Made by a program: the position numbers and the translations under genes. From assembly GCA_029242705.1 (NCBI GenBank), contig JAQWTK010000085.1:1-48494 (forward strand): a stretch of 48,494 nt of DNA, read 5' to 3'. Source of the stretch: Gammaproteobacteria bacterium. GTDB taxonomy: Bacteria > Pseudomonadota > Gammaproteobacteria > Pseudomonadales > Pseudohongiellaceae. Positions 8,836-16,852 of the stretch are shown in pieces (position 1 is the stretch's first letter; every line of letters begins with the position of its first letter). The notes beneath the pieces were generated by a model. It was not told the DNA's origin and made no database searches. It saw only the letters and a list, made by a program, of their open reading frames with translations.

Positions 8836-9859
8836 TTAATTTGTTAGAGCTTGTTGTTCTAATTGTCGCGCGCCAGCCAGAATCCCTATAAGACCATAGT
8901 TACCTTCATGGCACGCATATTCATAAATAGGTTCATCAGATGATGTAAATGTCATTTCACCACGCCAAGGCTCAGAGTAATAAACAGGATCTTCTACCTC
9001 GAATTCATAAAGAATTTCATGTTCCGAGTAGCGCGAGAAACGTTCCGAAATTTTAGCTTGATCCGATAGAGCCGCGACATAGTGACGCTCGGCGTGAAGT
9101 GGATGCATGCCGATTGTCTCTACTACGAGAGTGTCATTGTCCCAATAGCCGATTGAATCACCAAACCATGGTTTTAGGGCTGTACGCCGATGTTCGTCTG
9201 ATATGGGAATGATTCGCACATCATGGGCCATTTCGATATGCAACACTATGTAATCGTTTGTCTGAATTATTTGATAAAGGTTGTTATACCTTACATTAGT
9301 TATAGGTGGGCCTCCCGTACTTCCCATACCAATGAGGCAGCGCTCGCCGAGTGCTCGACCTTCTGGTCCGTCTGCACCCAGTGTCACTGTGTCAGACGAA
9401 ATTCCGGAATATTTAGGGCGATTGTCGCGACGCAATTTTTTACCTCTCTCGGTATATGGGATCAACCCGTTTGCTGGGTGAGTCACCATAGAGGAGCGCG
9501 TTTCTCCTTTTACCACGGCAAATTGAGAACCTGGAGCCACCCATAAAGGCATTATATCCCCGACCTCTTGAGAGGTCCGCTCCATCAGGCAGCTGCTTCC
9601 AGACTTGATTGTCATCAGTTGCCTGACGAACTACCTGGGGATGGTTGTATGTTATTTCGGCGACTAATTCAGGTGGAATTATTAGCCCTAAATCCGCATA
9701 GTTAGTATCCTTTTCTATTGTAGTCAGTGATGCGTTACTCCAATAATCCTGCAAATCAGGCTTCCCTGAAGTGTTACGAGGAGGAACGTATTGGGAAAAC
9801 GTCGCGGAAGAGCAAAGTAAAGAAGCGATTAAACAGTACAAATTGGTTGTTTTGATCAT
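8836..9859 (-). pseudogene. Secreted protein of unknown function, split by a one-base frameshift
   Basis: Two overlapping reading frames together make one gene. The 5' part (9859-9545, 105 codons) encodes a signal peptide and the GKPDLQDYWSNASL motif and ends GRGYNAF. The 3' part (9543 to 8836, 235 codons) resumes with WVAPGSQFAVV and ends with the family tail YEYACHEGNYG. Removing the single base at 9544 (A on the coding strand, between TTT and TGG) restores a 340-residue protein, almost the same length as the intact paralogue at 17322-18338 (338 residues). A consensus error, a recent inactivating insertion and frameshifting during translation are all possible. The family is widespread in environmental proteobacteria but has no function I can name. 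The barrel gene at 10098 is divergent from it; the serine hydrolase lies downstream. Confidence 0.85.
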
Positions 9860-10097
9860 GGCTTGGAAATTTCAAAAAAAATACTGGGCACAGTTTACGA
9901 AAATTCATGGAAAAGGTAACTAGAGAAATTTAGGACGCTGCTAATAGTGAAAGTGATTAAAAAATCGGATTATTAGCCGGAGCATGGGTATACTTTATTT
10001 ACAGATCTTCCTTAATAGGAAAGGAAAAGCTTAAGTTAAAATGATTAGTGTGATTATAAGGTTTTAAACGAATACTGATTTTGAGAGGAGAGAAACA

Positions 10098-10601
10098 ATG
10101 AATAGAGGCTCAATGGTTGGGGTTTCATTAGGATTAGTGTTGATAGTCGGGTTATTTGCCTGGGTTTTCACTGCGCCTTATCTTAGTAATCAAGGGTTAG
10201 GTCGAACCCCTGGGATCATTATTGGAGGAACACTTACTGACGCGCCAGATGATTTCACGTCCCTCAATGACAGTGTTCAAGGGCCACTGTTTATGAAGCA
10301 AGCCGGTTTCCCCCCTTTGGTCGTTTACTTGTCATGGGTCGGCACTGAGGAAGGTGTTATCACGGCCACTCGACCGGACGATGGTTACTGGGCTAAGCGT
10401 GTTAGGGAGCGCGGTGGAGATGGCTGGTTGCGTATTGGTGACGCTACATATGAAATGGAAGCAATAGAGATACATGATGACGAGAGGTTGGCGATGATGG
10501 AACAATGGGCTGCGAAGTCGGGTAGGTCTATGGATGAGCCTCTATATGCCGGCTCGGAACCACTGCGTGACTGGGAAGTTTTCTTTTGGGAACCGAAATA
10601 A
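10098..10601 (+). CDS. Membrane-anchored protein, possible flavin-type split-barrel fold (second of three)
   Basis: A 167-residue protein with an N-terminal transmembrane helix (about residues 7-27) and a soluble domain, probably periplasmic. It shares the layout of the 3356-3907 product: a TPG start, a GVITATRPDDGYWAKRVRERG segment, GWLRIGDATYEMEAI, a W-x-x-K helix and a terminal DWEVFF strand. Function is unknown and the fold is inferred. A good ribosome site (GAGGAG) lies just before the ATG. The Tat-exported double-VOC gene starts 34 bases downstream, so the two probably form an operon, and the broken secreted-protein gene is divergent. The 238-base spacer 9860-10097 should hold promoters for both directions; I could not pick out convincing boxes. 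Confidence 0.75.
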   Translation: MNRGSMVGVSLGLVLIVGLFAWVFTAPYLSNQGLGRTPGIIIGGTLTDAPDDFTSLNDSVQGPLFMKQAGFPPLVVYLSWVGTEEGVITATRPDDGYWAKRVRERGGDGWLRIGDATYEMEAIEIHDDERLAMMEQWAAKSGRSMDEPLYAGSEPLRDWEVFFWEPK

Positions 10602-10635
10602 AATTTGGGGTTAAGACCAACTAGAGGTATTTACT

Positions 10636-11730
10636 ATGTCCAATGATGACAACAATTTACTAAGGGCGCTAAGGCAAGGACAAGTTAGTCGCCGAACTTT
10701 TGTTAAATCGTTGGCCGTCGCGACTGGCGGTTTAAGTGGAAACTTGATTAGTCCGGCTGTTGCGCAGATTTTAGCTCCGCCCATCCCTGTAAAATCAATT
10801 AATCATATGACCATTTCGGTTTCTGACCCTGAAGCTTCTCTTGCCTGGTACCAAGGCTTGTTCGGTCTGCCGATTGCTGCCAGACAGGGCAGGACAATAG
10901 TTTTACAAGTCGGGAATGGTCCGCAGTTCATAGCTATTGGAGGAGGGTCGAGTGATAACCCTAGAATTACCCATTATTGTCTGGCGCTAGATGATTTTAA
11001 CGTCAATGGAATAGTTGAAACACTAGAAACAAATGGTGTTATGGCTACCGGTGCATCTACGAGTATGGAATCAAGAGTTAGAATGCGGGGGGCTGATTTT
11101 GGCGGAGCCCCTGAAGGTACGCCTGAGCTTTATTTTGGAGATCCAGACGGTATTGTAGTTCAGCTTCAAGATTCCACGTATTGCGGAGGGTCAGGAGCTT
11201 TAGGTGAAGTGTGTTTGCCGACTCCGGAATCTTCCCCAACAGAAGGTTTGATTTCACTGCGCGAGTTCAATCACTTCACACTCTTTGTTGAAGATCAGCG
11301 GCGCGCAGTAGAGTTCTATCAATCACTATTTGGTCTAACGATCGATACTTATCAAGGTTCCATGCCCGTCCTTAGGGTAGGATCGGGGCGCGAGTTTTTG
11401 GCTTTGGCAGAGGTTCCTCCTTTAGCTGGTCGTATCCATCATGCTAGCCTTAATATGGAAGACTTTAATGTCGATCGTGTATTCTCAATATTAGAAGGAT
11501 ATGGTTTAACCATTTTAGGAGAAGCAGCCGGTGCGAGTGGCCCCCTTCAAGCATATGTAACTATGCGAGGTCCAGATCGAGGTGGGGCGGAAGGAGGAAC
11601 TCCAGAAGTATACTTTACAGACCCTGATGGAATTTTAATCCAGCTCCAAGATAGCAGATATTGCGGAGGGGCCGGTTACTATGGAGAAGAATGCGGAACG
11701 ATTGAGAGTCCAACGGGTCGTTCGAATTAG
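10636..11730 (+). CDS. Tat-exported protein with two tandem VOC (glyoxalase-like) domains
   Basis: A 364-residue protein. A Tat signal (SRRTFVKSLAVATGG, residues 19-33) is followed by two vicinal-oxygen-chelate domains, about residues 53-185 and 208-350. Each begins with an NH-hydrophobic strand (INHMTISVSDP; FNHFTLFVEDQ), has a WYQ/FYQ-x-LFGL turn and ends with a metal-site-like FxDPDGIxxQLQDS. Both domains close with a YCGG-x8-C tail, so the protein arose by internal duplication and each tail may form a disulfide in the oxidising periplasm. VOC proteins are normally cytosolic, so Tat export suggests a cofactor- or metal-loaded enzyme acting outside the membrane. The reaction is unknown; dioxygenase, isomerase or ligand-binding roles are open. 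Confidence 0.88.
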   Translation: MSNDDNNLLRALRQGQVSRRTFVKSLAVATGGLSGNLISPAVAQILAPPIPVKSINHMTISVSDPEASLAWYQGLFGLPIAARQGRTIVLQVGNGPQFIAIGGGSSDNPRITHYCLALDDFNVNGIVETLETNGVMATGASTSMESRVRMRGADFGGAPEGTPELYFGDPDGIVVQLQDSTYCGGSGALGEVCLPTPESSPTEGLISLREFNHFTLFVEDQRRAVEFYQSLFGLTIDTYQGSMPVLRVGSGREFLALAEVPPLAGRIHHASLNMEDFNVDRVFSILEGYGLTILGEAAGASGPLQAYVTMRGPDRGGAEGGTPEVYFTDPDGILIQLQDSRYCGGAGYYGEECGTIESPTGRSN

Positions 11731-11786
11731 GGTACAAGCCGCTTAAGGTTGTCCCTGCTTTTTACAGTCACTGTTTTTATTTTGAA

Positions 11787-12548
11787 CTACCTAGCAACTT
11801 CTTTCTCACTAACCCAATCTTTGTCTTCGACATCCCAGTCTCGTGCAAGATAGATAAATGGTGTGTCGATAAGCGCAATTAAAATTTTAAAAAAGTATTT
11901 AGCTAAAGCTAGTTGCATAGCAGTTGTAAAATCAACCACCCCCCACCAAACCACTACGCCATATATAACGGTATCGATTGCCTGCGACAATATAGTGGAC
12001 ACGTTGTTCCGCAACCACAAGTGATGCCCTTGGGTCTTTTTCTTTATAACGTGGAAAATCCAAACATCGAAGCGCTGACTAAGTAAGTAAGCAAGCAGAG
12101 ATCCGAGTACAAATCTGGGAGTGAAATCGAAAAGCGTAGCAGTTGCTTCATGAATGTTGAGCGCGAGAGCTGCTGTTTCCGGCGCAGTAGCAGGCATATA
12201 TATTAAACTTATACTAATCATCACGATGATAATTACACTCACCATGAAACCAATCATTACCGCTCGAGTTGCTTCCGACTTACCGTAGCGTTCGCTAAGT
12301 AAATCCGTCGCAAAATAAATACTCGAATAAAGGATCACACCCATGCTAGTTTGCAATCCAAAAATTTCGGTTAACTTGGGTCCTTGAAGGTTCGCAAGTA
12401 ACAGGCTTATTACAATACTGGCATAGAGTCCTTGACGACCAAATACGCGGAAGAGAATAATTGCAAAGCTTAGATCGATTGCAATAGTCGTAAACCATAA
12501 GATTTCTTGGTTAACTTGAAACCAATCGATTAACATTCCGAAGATCAT
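11787..12548 (-). CDS. yhhQ: Queuosine-precursor transporter family protein (YhhQ, VUT/ECF-S-like)
   Basis: A 253-residue integral membrane protein with six or more hydrophobic segments. It matches the VUT_1/YhhQ family in the segment GLQTSMGVILYSSIYFATDLLSERYG, where the acidic ATDLLSERYG stretch is the usual signature, and in the late LIDTPFIYLAR motif near residue 230. E. coli YhhQ imports the queuosine precursors preQ0/preQ1, so a role in tRNA queuosine supply is likely but not shown here. No preQ1 riboswitch was recognised in the short space upstream. It lies 20 bases downstream of the exported methyltransferase gene on the same strand. Confidence 0.85.
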   Translation of the reverse strand: MIFGMLIDWFQVNQEILWFTTIAIDLSFAIILFRVFGRQGLYASIVISLLLANLQGPKLTEIFGLQTSMGVILYSSIYFATDLLSERYGKSEATRAVMIGFMVSVIIIVMISISLIYMPATAPETAALALNIHEATATLFDFTPRFVLGSLLAYLLSQRFDVWIFHVIKKKTQGHHLWLRNNVSTILSQAIDTVIYGVVVWWGVVDFTTAMQLALAKYFFKILIALIDTPFIYLARDWDVEDKDWVSEKEVAR

Positions 12549-12568
12549 ATTTTTTTTAGTTTTTTTGG

Positions 12569-13285
12569 TTAAAGTTTAACAAACCGCAAAATAAAGCGAT
12601 CAGTATTCCTAGCTAAAGCAGGGTCGAATGGTCCTAGAGTGTGATCATCTGCAGGGTTATCCAGCAATTCACTGGTGCCGGTGAGAGCAAAACCCATTCC
12701 GACTATCGATTTAACAGCCTCGTCGAATGCAATTCGATGCAGAGTTACATTATCGGCATCAGGAGTTCCCTCATGATCTATTACGCCAAATATGCCGCCA
12801 GGCTTTAAAGCATTAAAAACCTCGGTAAACCTGTTATGCGCTTCATCGGGGCTACGGTTGTATATATCGTGGAAGTTGAGAGCGGTTAAGGCGAAATCCA
12901 CTGTGCTGTCAGATAATTCAGAGACGGGTCCGATATGATGCGTGATATTCGAGCGCCTCGTTAGTCGGTCAGTAATTTGGTCAATGTTATTGTCAACTAA
13001 TCGGCCTGGATTGTTTTGCATGATTACTTTCCCAGATTCACCAACAGCGTATGAAAGCACTTCAGTGTACCAGCCACCGATAGCAACCAAGTCGAGGGCC
13101 GTCATACCTTCCTCTAGTCCAAGAAAAGATAGCACCTCCGGCGCTTTACGGTTAGGGTCGCGTTCGATATCAGCACTAGGGCGAGTGGAGTTTTGCATTG
13201 CGTCCTTTAGCGCTTCGACATCGAGTTGAGCATTAACCTGATTAATGATGCAGAGAGTGGTTATAAATATTAAAAATCGGTTCAT
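12569..13285 (-). CDS. Exported class I methyltransferase-like protein
   Basis: A 238-residue protein with a signal peptide (MNRFLIFITTLCIINQVNA, cleavage after residue 19), so it is probably periplasmic. The mature part carries RPSADIERDPNRKAPEVLSF, motif I-like ALDLVAIGGWYTEVL, a conserved FALTALNFHDIYN and the C-terminal FILRF strand of Rossmann methyltransferases. Motif I departs from the usual DxGxGxG (it reads DLVAIGG). A recurring family of secreted methyltransferase-like proteins with this layout occurs in proteobacteria; how S-adenosylmethionine would reach the periplasm is unclear, so a binding or non-methylating role is possible. yhhQ follows 20 bases downstream. Confidence 0.8.
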   Translation of the reverse strand: MNRFLIFITTLCIINQVNAQLDVEALKDAMQNSTRPSADIERDPNRKAPEVLSFLGLEEGMTALDLVAIGGWYTEVLSYAVGESGKVIMQNNPGRLVDNNIDQITDRLTRRSNITHHIGPVSELSDSTVDFALTALNFHDIYNRSPDEAHNRFTEVFNALKPGGIFGVIDHEGTPDADNVTLHRIAFDEAVKSIVGMGFALTGTSELLDNPADDHTLGPFDPALARNTDRFILRFVKL

Positions 13286-13360
13286 TGCAATGTTCCTTTA
13301 TTTTTTAACCAACATGTAAGAATACAAAAATTTGAGTTCACTTCTTATCTTGAAAATACT

Positions 13361-13380
13361 CTAGGTTTTGGAAAGCCTAG
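13361..13380. promoter_or_regulatory. 20-base quasi-palindrome between divergent genes
   Basis: Arms CTAGGTTTT and GAAAGCCTAG pair over nine positions (one G-T) around a 2-base centre. It sits in the 186-base spacer between the minus-strand methyltransferase gene and dsbB, 75 bases from the first and 91 from the second. The short centre fits a dimeric repressor or activator site better than a terminator. No regulator is assigned. Confidence 0.4.
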
Positions 13381-13471
13381 CATTGTACCTATATATAGCG
13401 ATTTGCTGTAGATTTAAACGATAGGATTGGTAGACTGTTTGGCGCGTTAGTATTTTAGATGGAAATTGGTT

Positions 13472-14005
13472 ATGAAATTCTTATATATGTTGAGTCAGTC
13501 TGCTTATTTTTGGTTAGCAGGCATTATCTATCTCATTGTTATGGAGAGTATTGCTCTTTATTACCAATATGTTCTTCAATTTTATCCCTGTGCTCTTTGC
13601 GTCCAGGTGCGAGCTTGGGTGGTTGGTGCAATACTTTCTTCTGCCATTAGTGTTTACTTTCGCTCTAACTTCTGGATTCGGTTTGCTGGCCTATCTTTTA
13701 CTTTGATTTTTATTGGCGGCGGATTTTACACAAGTTACTACGCCTGGGGTGTTGAAAATGGCACTGTGATATCTACGTGCTCTATGGGCGCGGGTTTTCC
13801 AGGTTTCATGCCATTGGATGAGTGGATACCATTTTTCTTTGGTGCGAATGGTCCTTGCGGACAATCCCCCGATATGTGGTTCGGTCTATCTATGGTTGAA
13901 TCATTGTTAATCACTTTGGGACTGCCAGGTATAGTATTAGCAGCATTATGGTTATTACATTTGCCGCATGCGGTATTAAGCTATATTAGGCTTGCGCGAG
14001 CATAG
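13472..14005 (+). CDS. dsbB: Disulfide bond formation protein B
   Basis: A 177-residue four-helix inner-membrane quinone reductase that reoxidises periplasmic DsbA. Both redox pairs are present: Cys40-x-x-Cys43 (CALC) in the first periplasmic loop and Cys103/Cys129 in the second. These positions are almost those of E. coli DsbB (41/44 and 104/130), and Arg47 matches the quinone-site arginine (48 in E. coli). The ATG at 13472 was preferred over the TTG two codons upstream because it gives the typical short N-terminus. No dsbA is visible in the window. The DUF2272 gene, whose exported product contains several cysteines, starts 7 bases later, so DsbB may help to fold it. Confidence 0.92.
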   Translation: MKFLYMLSQSAYFWLAGIIYLIVMESIALYYQYVLQFYPCALCVQVRAWVVGAILSSAISVYFRSNFWIRFAGLSFTLIFIGGGFYTSYYAWGVENGTVISTCSMGAGFPGFMPLDEWIPFFFGANGPCGQSPDMWFGLSMVESLLITLGLPGIVLAALWLLHLPHAVLSYIRLARA

Positions 14006-14012
14006 TTAGGGT

Positions 14013-15068
14013 ATGAAGTTTTTGATGTTTAAGTTCTCATTATTTGTTGCGCTGACTTTTAATTTCGTCATTAACAGTAGTGCGCAAACCTATTTTCAGG
14101 AACGTCTACCTAAAGAAATTTTTGATGTTGAAGAGCCCTCTTCTCGGGTAAATGGTGTTCCGGGAAGCATGATGTATAAAACCCGGGATTGCCGCGCAAT
14201 ACCCGTTACTAATTTAAGGAAACGGATAGTAAACACAGCTATTCAGGAATGGTCTTATTTTGGTCTCTCAGTATATGATCTCACTCATACTCGAGATGAT
14301 AATCCCAACTACAAACGCCAACCATGGCGACGTCCTATAATCGATAGCGCAGAAGCGCAGCGAGTTGCAGGTTCTATTGCCGGTTATTGGTCTTCTACGC
14401 CAGACAGCTCTTGGATATTAGAGCGACAAAATGAATCGTGGGCTTCTTTCGGACATGGAAGTAGGTGGAGAAACCCCTGGTCCGCGGCATTTATTTCCTG
14501 GGTAATGTGCGAAAGTGGACTAGCTGAATCTCATCGTTTTCGACGGGCAGTCGCACATTACAGTTATATTGATCAAGCAATAATGTCGAAAGCTGATGCT
14601 GAATCAACATCAGCTTATATTGCTTTCGATATTGGAGAACAGCCTATTCAGCCAGGAGATCTTTTATGTCGAGGTAGTAGGCCTGAATATCGCTCCATAG
14701 CAGCGCGTCGGGTTCAAATTGGTGTCGGTGCTCGGACGCATTGCGATATTGTTGTTAAGTTAGATGCAGTAAATAATCGCATAATGCTTATTGGGGGTAA
14801 TGTTCGAGCTTGGGTGCGCCTCAAAATTTTGCCGGCAGACGTTAATGATGAGGGGTTGTTAATTCCCCTGCCTTACGATAGCCGTATAATTTTTGCACAT
14901 CTTAAGTTGAAAGCTGACGCGGTTTCCAATAATGTTTTTGAAGAAAGTCCTTCGGTTCAACAATTATTATGCAGTGGTTATGAAGAAAATCTTAAAGGGG
15001 TTATAAATAGTGATTTAGCCATTTGCCTAGGGAAAATAATGGATCAAAGGATTGTTAATTTTTTATGA
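14013..15068 (+). CDS. Exported DUF2272 family protein
   Basis: A 351-residue protein with a signal peptide (about residues 1-24, ending SSAQ). It contains the DUF2272 core: a helix with IQEWSYFG, the central [15 protein letters not shown] (about residues 152-166), [20 protein letters not shown] and the LIGGNV strand. The conserved Cys, His and Asp positions recall NlpC/P60 or CHAP cysteine hydrolases acting on cell walls, but that is inference; the family has no assigned reaction. Several cysteines (DCRA, VMCE, LLCR, THCD) fit its placement directly after dsbB. Its stop codon overlaps the start of the next gene by 4 bases (ATGA), indicating translational coupling. Confidence 0.85.
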   Translation: MKFLMFKFSLFVALTFNFVINSSAQTYFQERLPKEIFDVEEPSSRVNGVPGSMMYKTRDCRAIPVTNLRKRIVNTAIQEWSYFGLSVYDLTHTRDDNPNYKRQPWRRPIIDSAEAQRVAGSIAGYWSSTPDSSWILERQNESWASFGHGSRWRNPWSAAFISWVMCESGLAESHRFRRAVAHYSYIDQAIMSKADAESTSAYIAFDIGEQPIQPGDLLCRGSRPEYRSIAARRVQIGVGARTHCDIVVKLDAVNNRIMLIGGNVRAWVRLKILPADVNDEGLLIPLPYDSRIIFAHLKLKADAVSNNVFEESPSVQQLLCSGYEENLKGVINSDLAICLGKIMDQRIVNFL

Positions 15069-15391
15069 AAACACTTTATATGGTCAAAACTAACCCAGTC
15101 ATTGGGCGTGAGGATGAATTTAACCGCTGGTATGACCAAGTTCATCTTGATGAGGTTTTACAGATTTCTGGCTTTAAGTCTGCTCAAAGATTCAAAGTAA
15201 CGCCGGAGCAAATGCAATCAGAACAAGCCCATACTTATATAACTCTCTACGAAATAGAAAGTGACGACATAGAGGGAACACTAAAGAATCTTCGTCAAGC
15301 AAGTTGGTTAGAGATGACGGATTCTTTAGATTTCACTTCAATAGATGTAACAGTTGTCAGCTCATTAGGCGAAAAAATCACCGCTGGTTAG
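15065..15391 (+). CDS. Small EthD/Dabb-like dimeric-barrel protein
   Basis: A 108-residue cytosolic protein with the beta-alpha-beta-beta layout of ferredoxin-like dimeric barrels: [11 protein letters not shown] strand, [22 protein letters not shown] helix, [12 protein letters not shown] strand, then a second helix and a closing TVVSS strand. The W-Y-x-x-V-H-x-x-E segment is typical of EthD-like and DUF4286-like proteins, which often act in degradation of small organic compounds or have no known role. It overlaps the DUF2272 gene by 4 bases, and its last 14 bases overlap the converging VOC gene. A functional link with the exported DUF2272 protein is not obvious. Confidence 0.8.
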   Translation: MKTLYMVKTNPVIGREDEFNRWYDQVHLDEVLQISGFKSAQRFKVTPEQMQSEQAHTYITLYEIESDDIEGTLKNLRQASWLEMTDSLDFTSIDVTVVSSLGEKITAG

Positions 15392-15842
15392 AAAATACTT
15401 GAACTAGCTCTAGGAAAGTTCCATCCGGGTCTTTAAAGCAAAAAAACTGACTATATGAACTGTCAGACATTTTTACTGTTGCTGGCTTAGATAATACTTC
15501 AATACCTTTTTCTATCAAAAATAAATAATCAGCGTTTATATCATCGGTGGATAATGCAATGCGAGCAAGGCCTGGTCGATATAAATTTGGGTAAGGTGGT
15601 GATTCATCACGTGGAGACTTCCACTCTAGCAAATCAATTATAGTGCGATGCTCGGAGTTGCTTAACGACATCAATGAGCCCTTTACCTGGTATGGAGGCA
15701 TACCTACAGCGTTAGCTACTTCTTCAGTATTGGTTTCTGGCACTGACCAGTATTCCTCGAACCCTAACATTTCGTAAAATAACTTTGATTTCTCGTAATC
15801 GCGACAATTAATATTTACATGAACTAATCCGGTAATGTTCAA
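15378..15842 (-). CDS. VOC family (glyoxalase-like) protein with a TTG start
   Basis: A 154-residue single VOC unit: [27 protein letters not shown] at the start, a central [25 protein letters not shown], and the terminal [18 protein letters not shown] with the usual metal-site glutamate. It is cytosolic and probably a lyase, isomerase or dioxygenase of small organic substrates. The start is TTG at 15842, supported by an AAGGAG site 6 bases upstream and by the lack of any ATG before the first conserved strand. It lies 48 bases downstream of the SDR gene on the same strand, suggesting a two-gene catabolic unit. Its 3' end overlaps the convergent Dabb-like gene by 14 bases. Confidence 0.86.
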   Translation of the reverse strand: MNITGLVHVNINCRDYEKSKLFYEMLGFEEYWSVPETNTEEVANAVGMPPYQVKGSLMSLSNSEHRTIIDLLEWKSPRDESPPYPNLYRPGLARIALSTDDINADYLFLIEKGIEVLSKPATVKMSDSSYSQFFCFKDPDGTFLELVQVFSNQR

Positions 15843-15848
15843 AATGCT

Positions 15849-15854
15849 CTCCTT
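15849..15854 (-). promoter_or_regulatory. Ribosome binding site that fixes the TTG start of the VOC gene
   Basis: AAGGAG on the minus strand, 6 bases before the TTG at 15842. No in-frame ATG or GTG lies at a suitable distance, so this site decides the start. Confidence 0.75.
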
Positions 15855-15890
15855 TTTTATTCAAAACGGTCAATAATCATTAAAACTTTT

Positions 15891-16649
15891 CTAGATAACT
15901 GTGTCGCCGTTGTCGATGACCATTTCTGCTCCGGTAATGTGTTTGGATTCATCTGAGGTCAGATAAACTACCATATGGGCAACATCATCGGGCTCTCCGA
16001 TACCCATTGCTATGCGGCTTTGCTCGGGATCTTTTTCCGCCATAATATCTTTTCCGACTAATTCTTTTAGTGCATGTTGAACCATAGGCGTATTAATAGA
16101 GCCAGGATGAATAGAATTACAGCGGATATTTAGCTTATTTTGACGACAATGAATTGCTATCGATTTAGACATAGAACGAATGCCGCCTTTAGCAGCGGAG
16201 TAGGCTAAGTATGGACCAATCCCGATTAGTGCGGCTGTAGACGACATGTTTACGATAGAGCCTCCGTTATTAGTCTTCATTAATTTGATGGCTGATTGAC
16301 AGCCCCAGAATGTTCCATCTAAGTGGGTGCTCAATACTTCTCGCCAAGATTTTGTCGTTGTCTCTTCGATGTTAGCGATGGGAGCGATGCCCGCATTATT
16401 AATTAATCCATCTAGCCGGCCAAATTTATTTTGGACCAATCCCATCAATTCCGGCCAGGTAGATTCGTTGCTCACATCTTGAGTGAAAAAAGTGGCACCA
16501 ATTTCGCTTGCTGAGGCGTTACCTTTTTCGCTGTCGATATCAGTCATAATAACCTTTGCCCCTTCCGCTGTGAGCGCTTTGGCATCTGCTAATCCGAGGC
16601 CTGATGCAGCCCCCGTCACTATAATTACTTTGTTTTCAACTCTATTCAT
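15891..16649 (-). CDS. SDR family NAD(P)-dependent oxidoreductase
   Basis: A 252-residue classical short-chain dehydrogenase. The cofactor motif is TGAASGLG (residues 12-19); an aspartate after the second strand (VIMTDID) suggests NAD preference. NNAG and the catalytic serine in NMSSTAA precede the YSAAK motif, and RCNSIHPGSINTPM follows. The C-terminal HITGAEMVIDNGDTV is typical. It resembles cyclohexanol or 3-alpha/20-beta-hydroxysteroid-type dehydrogenases, but the substrate cannot be told. The downstream VOC gene is probably on the same transcript. No specific regulatory site was recognised upstream apart from the short inverted repeat at 16768-16799, which is nearer the divergent gene. 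Confidence 0.92.
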   Translation of the reverse strand: MNRVENKVIIVTGAASGLGLADAKALTAEGAKVIMTDIDSEKGNASASEIGATFFTQDVSNESTWPELMGLVQNKFGRLDGLINNAGIAPIANIEETTTKSWREVLSTHLDGTFWGCQSAIKLMKTNNGGSIVNMSSTAALIGIGPYLAYSAAKGGIRSMSKSIAIHCRQNKLNIRCNSIHPGSINTPMVQHALKELVGKDIMAEKDPEQSRIAMGIGEPDDVAHMVVYLTSDESKHITGAEMVIDNGDTVI

Positions 16650-16767
16650 ATTTGATTCGCTTTCGTCTAATTAAGTATGAGATATAGGAATAAAAATTAC
16701 ATAGAATGGATGATACATGTTAATTTGGTTTCGTTGGAGCAGGGGTCTTAGTCTTACTGTTTTTTTT

Positions 16768-16799
16768 GACACAATAATAATTCATGGTCGGAATGTGTC
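16768..16799. promoter_or_regulatory. Possible operator: 6-base inverted repeat with 20-base spacing
   Basis: GACACA (16768-16773) and TGTGTC (16794-16799) lie in the divergent spacer between the SDR gene and the barrel gene at 16853. The first arm overlaps TTGACA (16766-16771), a perfect -35 box, but no good -10 box follows at the right distance. Chance is a real alternative. Confidence 0.2.
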
Positions 16800-16852
16800 T
16801 AATTTTAAGGAAATAGTAAATTTGAATTGATTTTTCCGCTATTATTCGTGTT

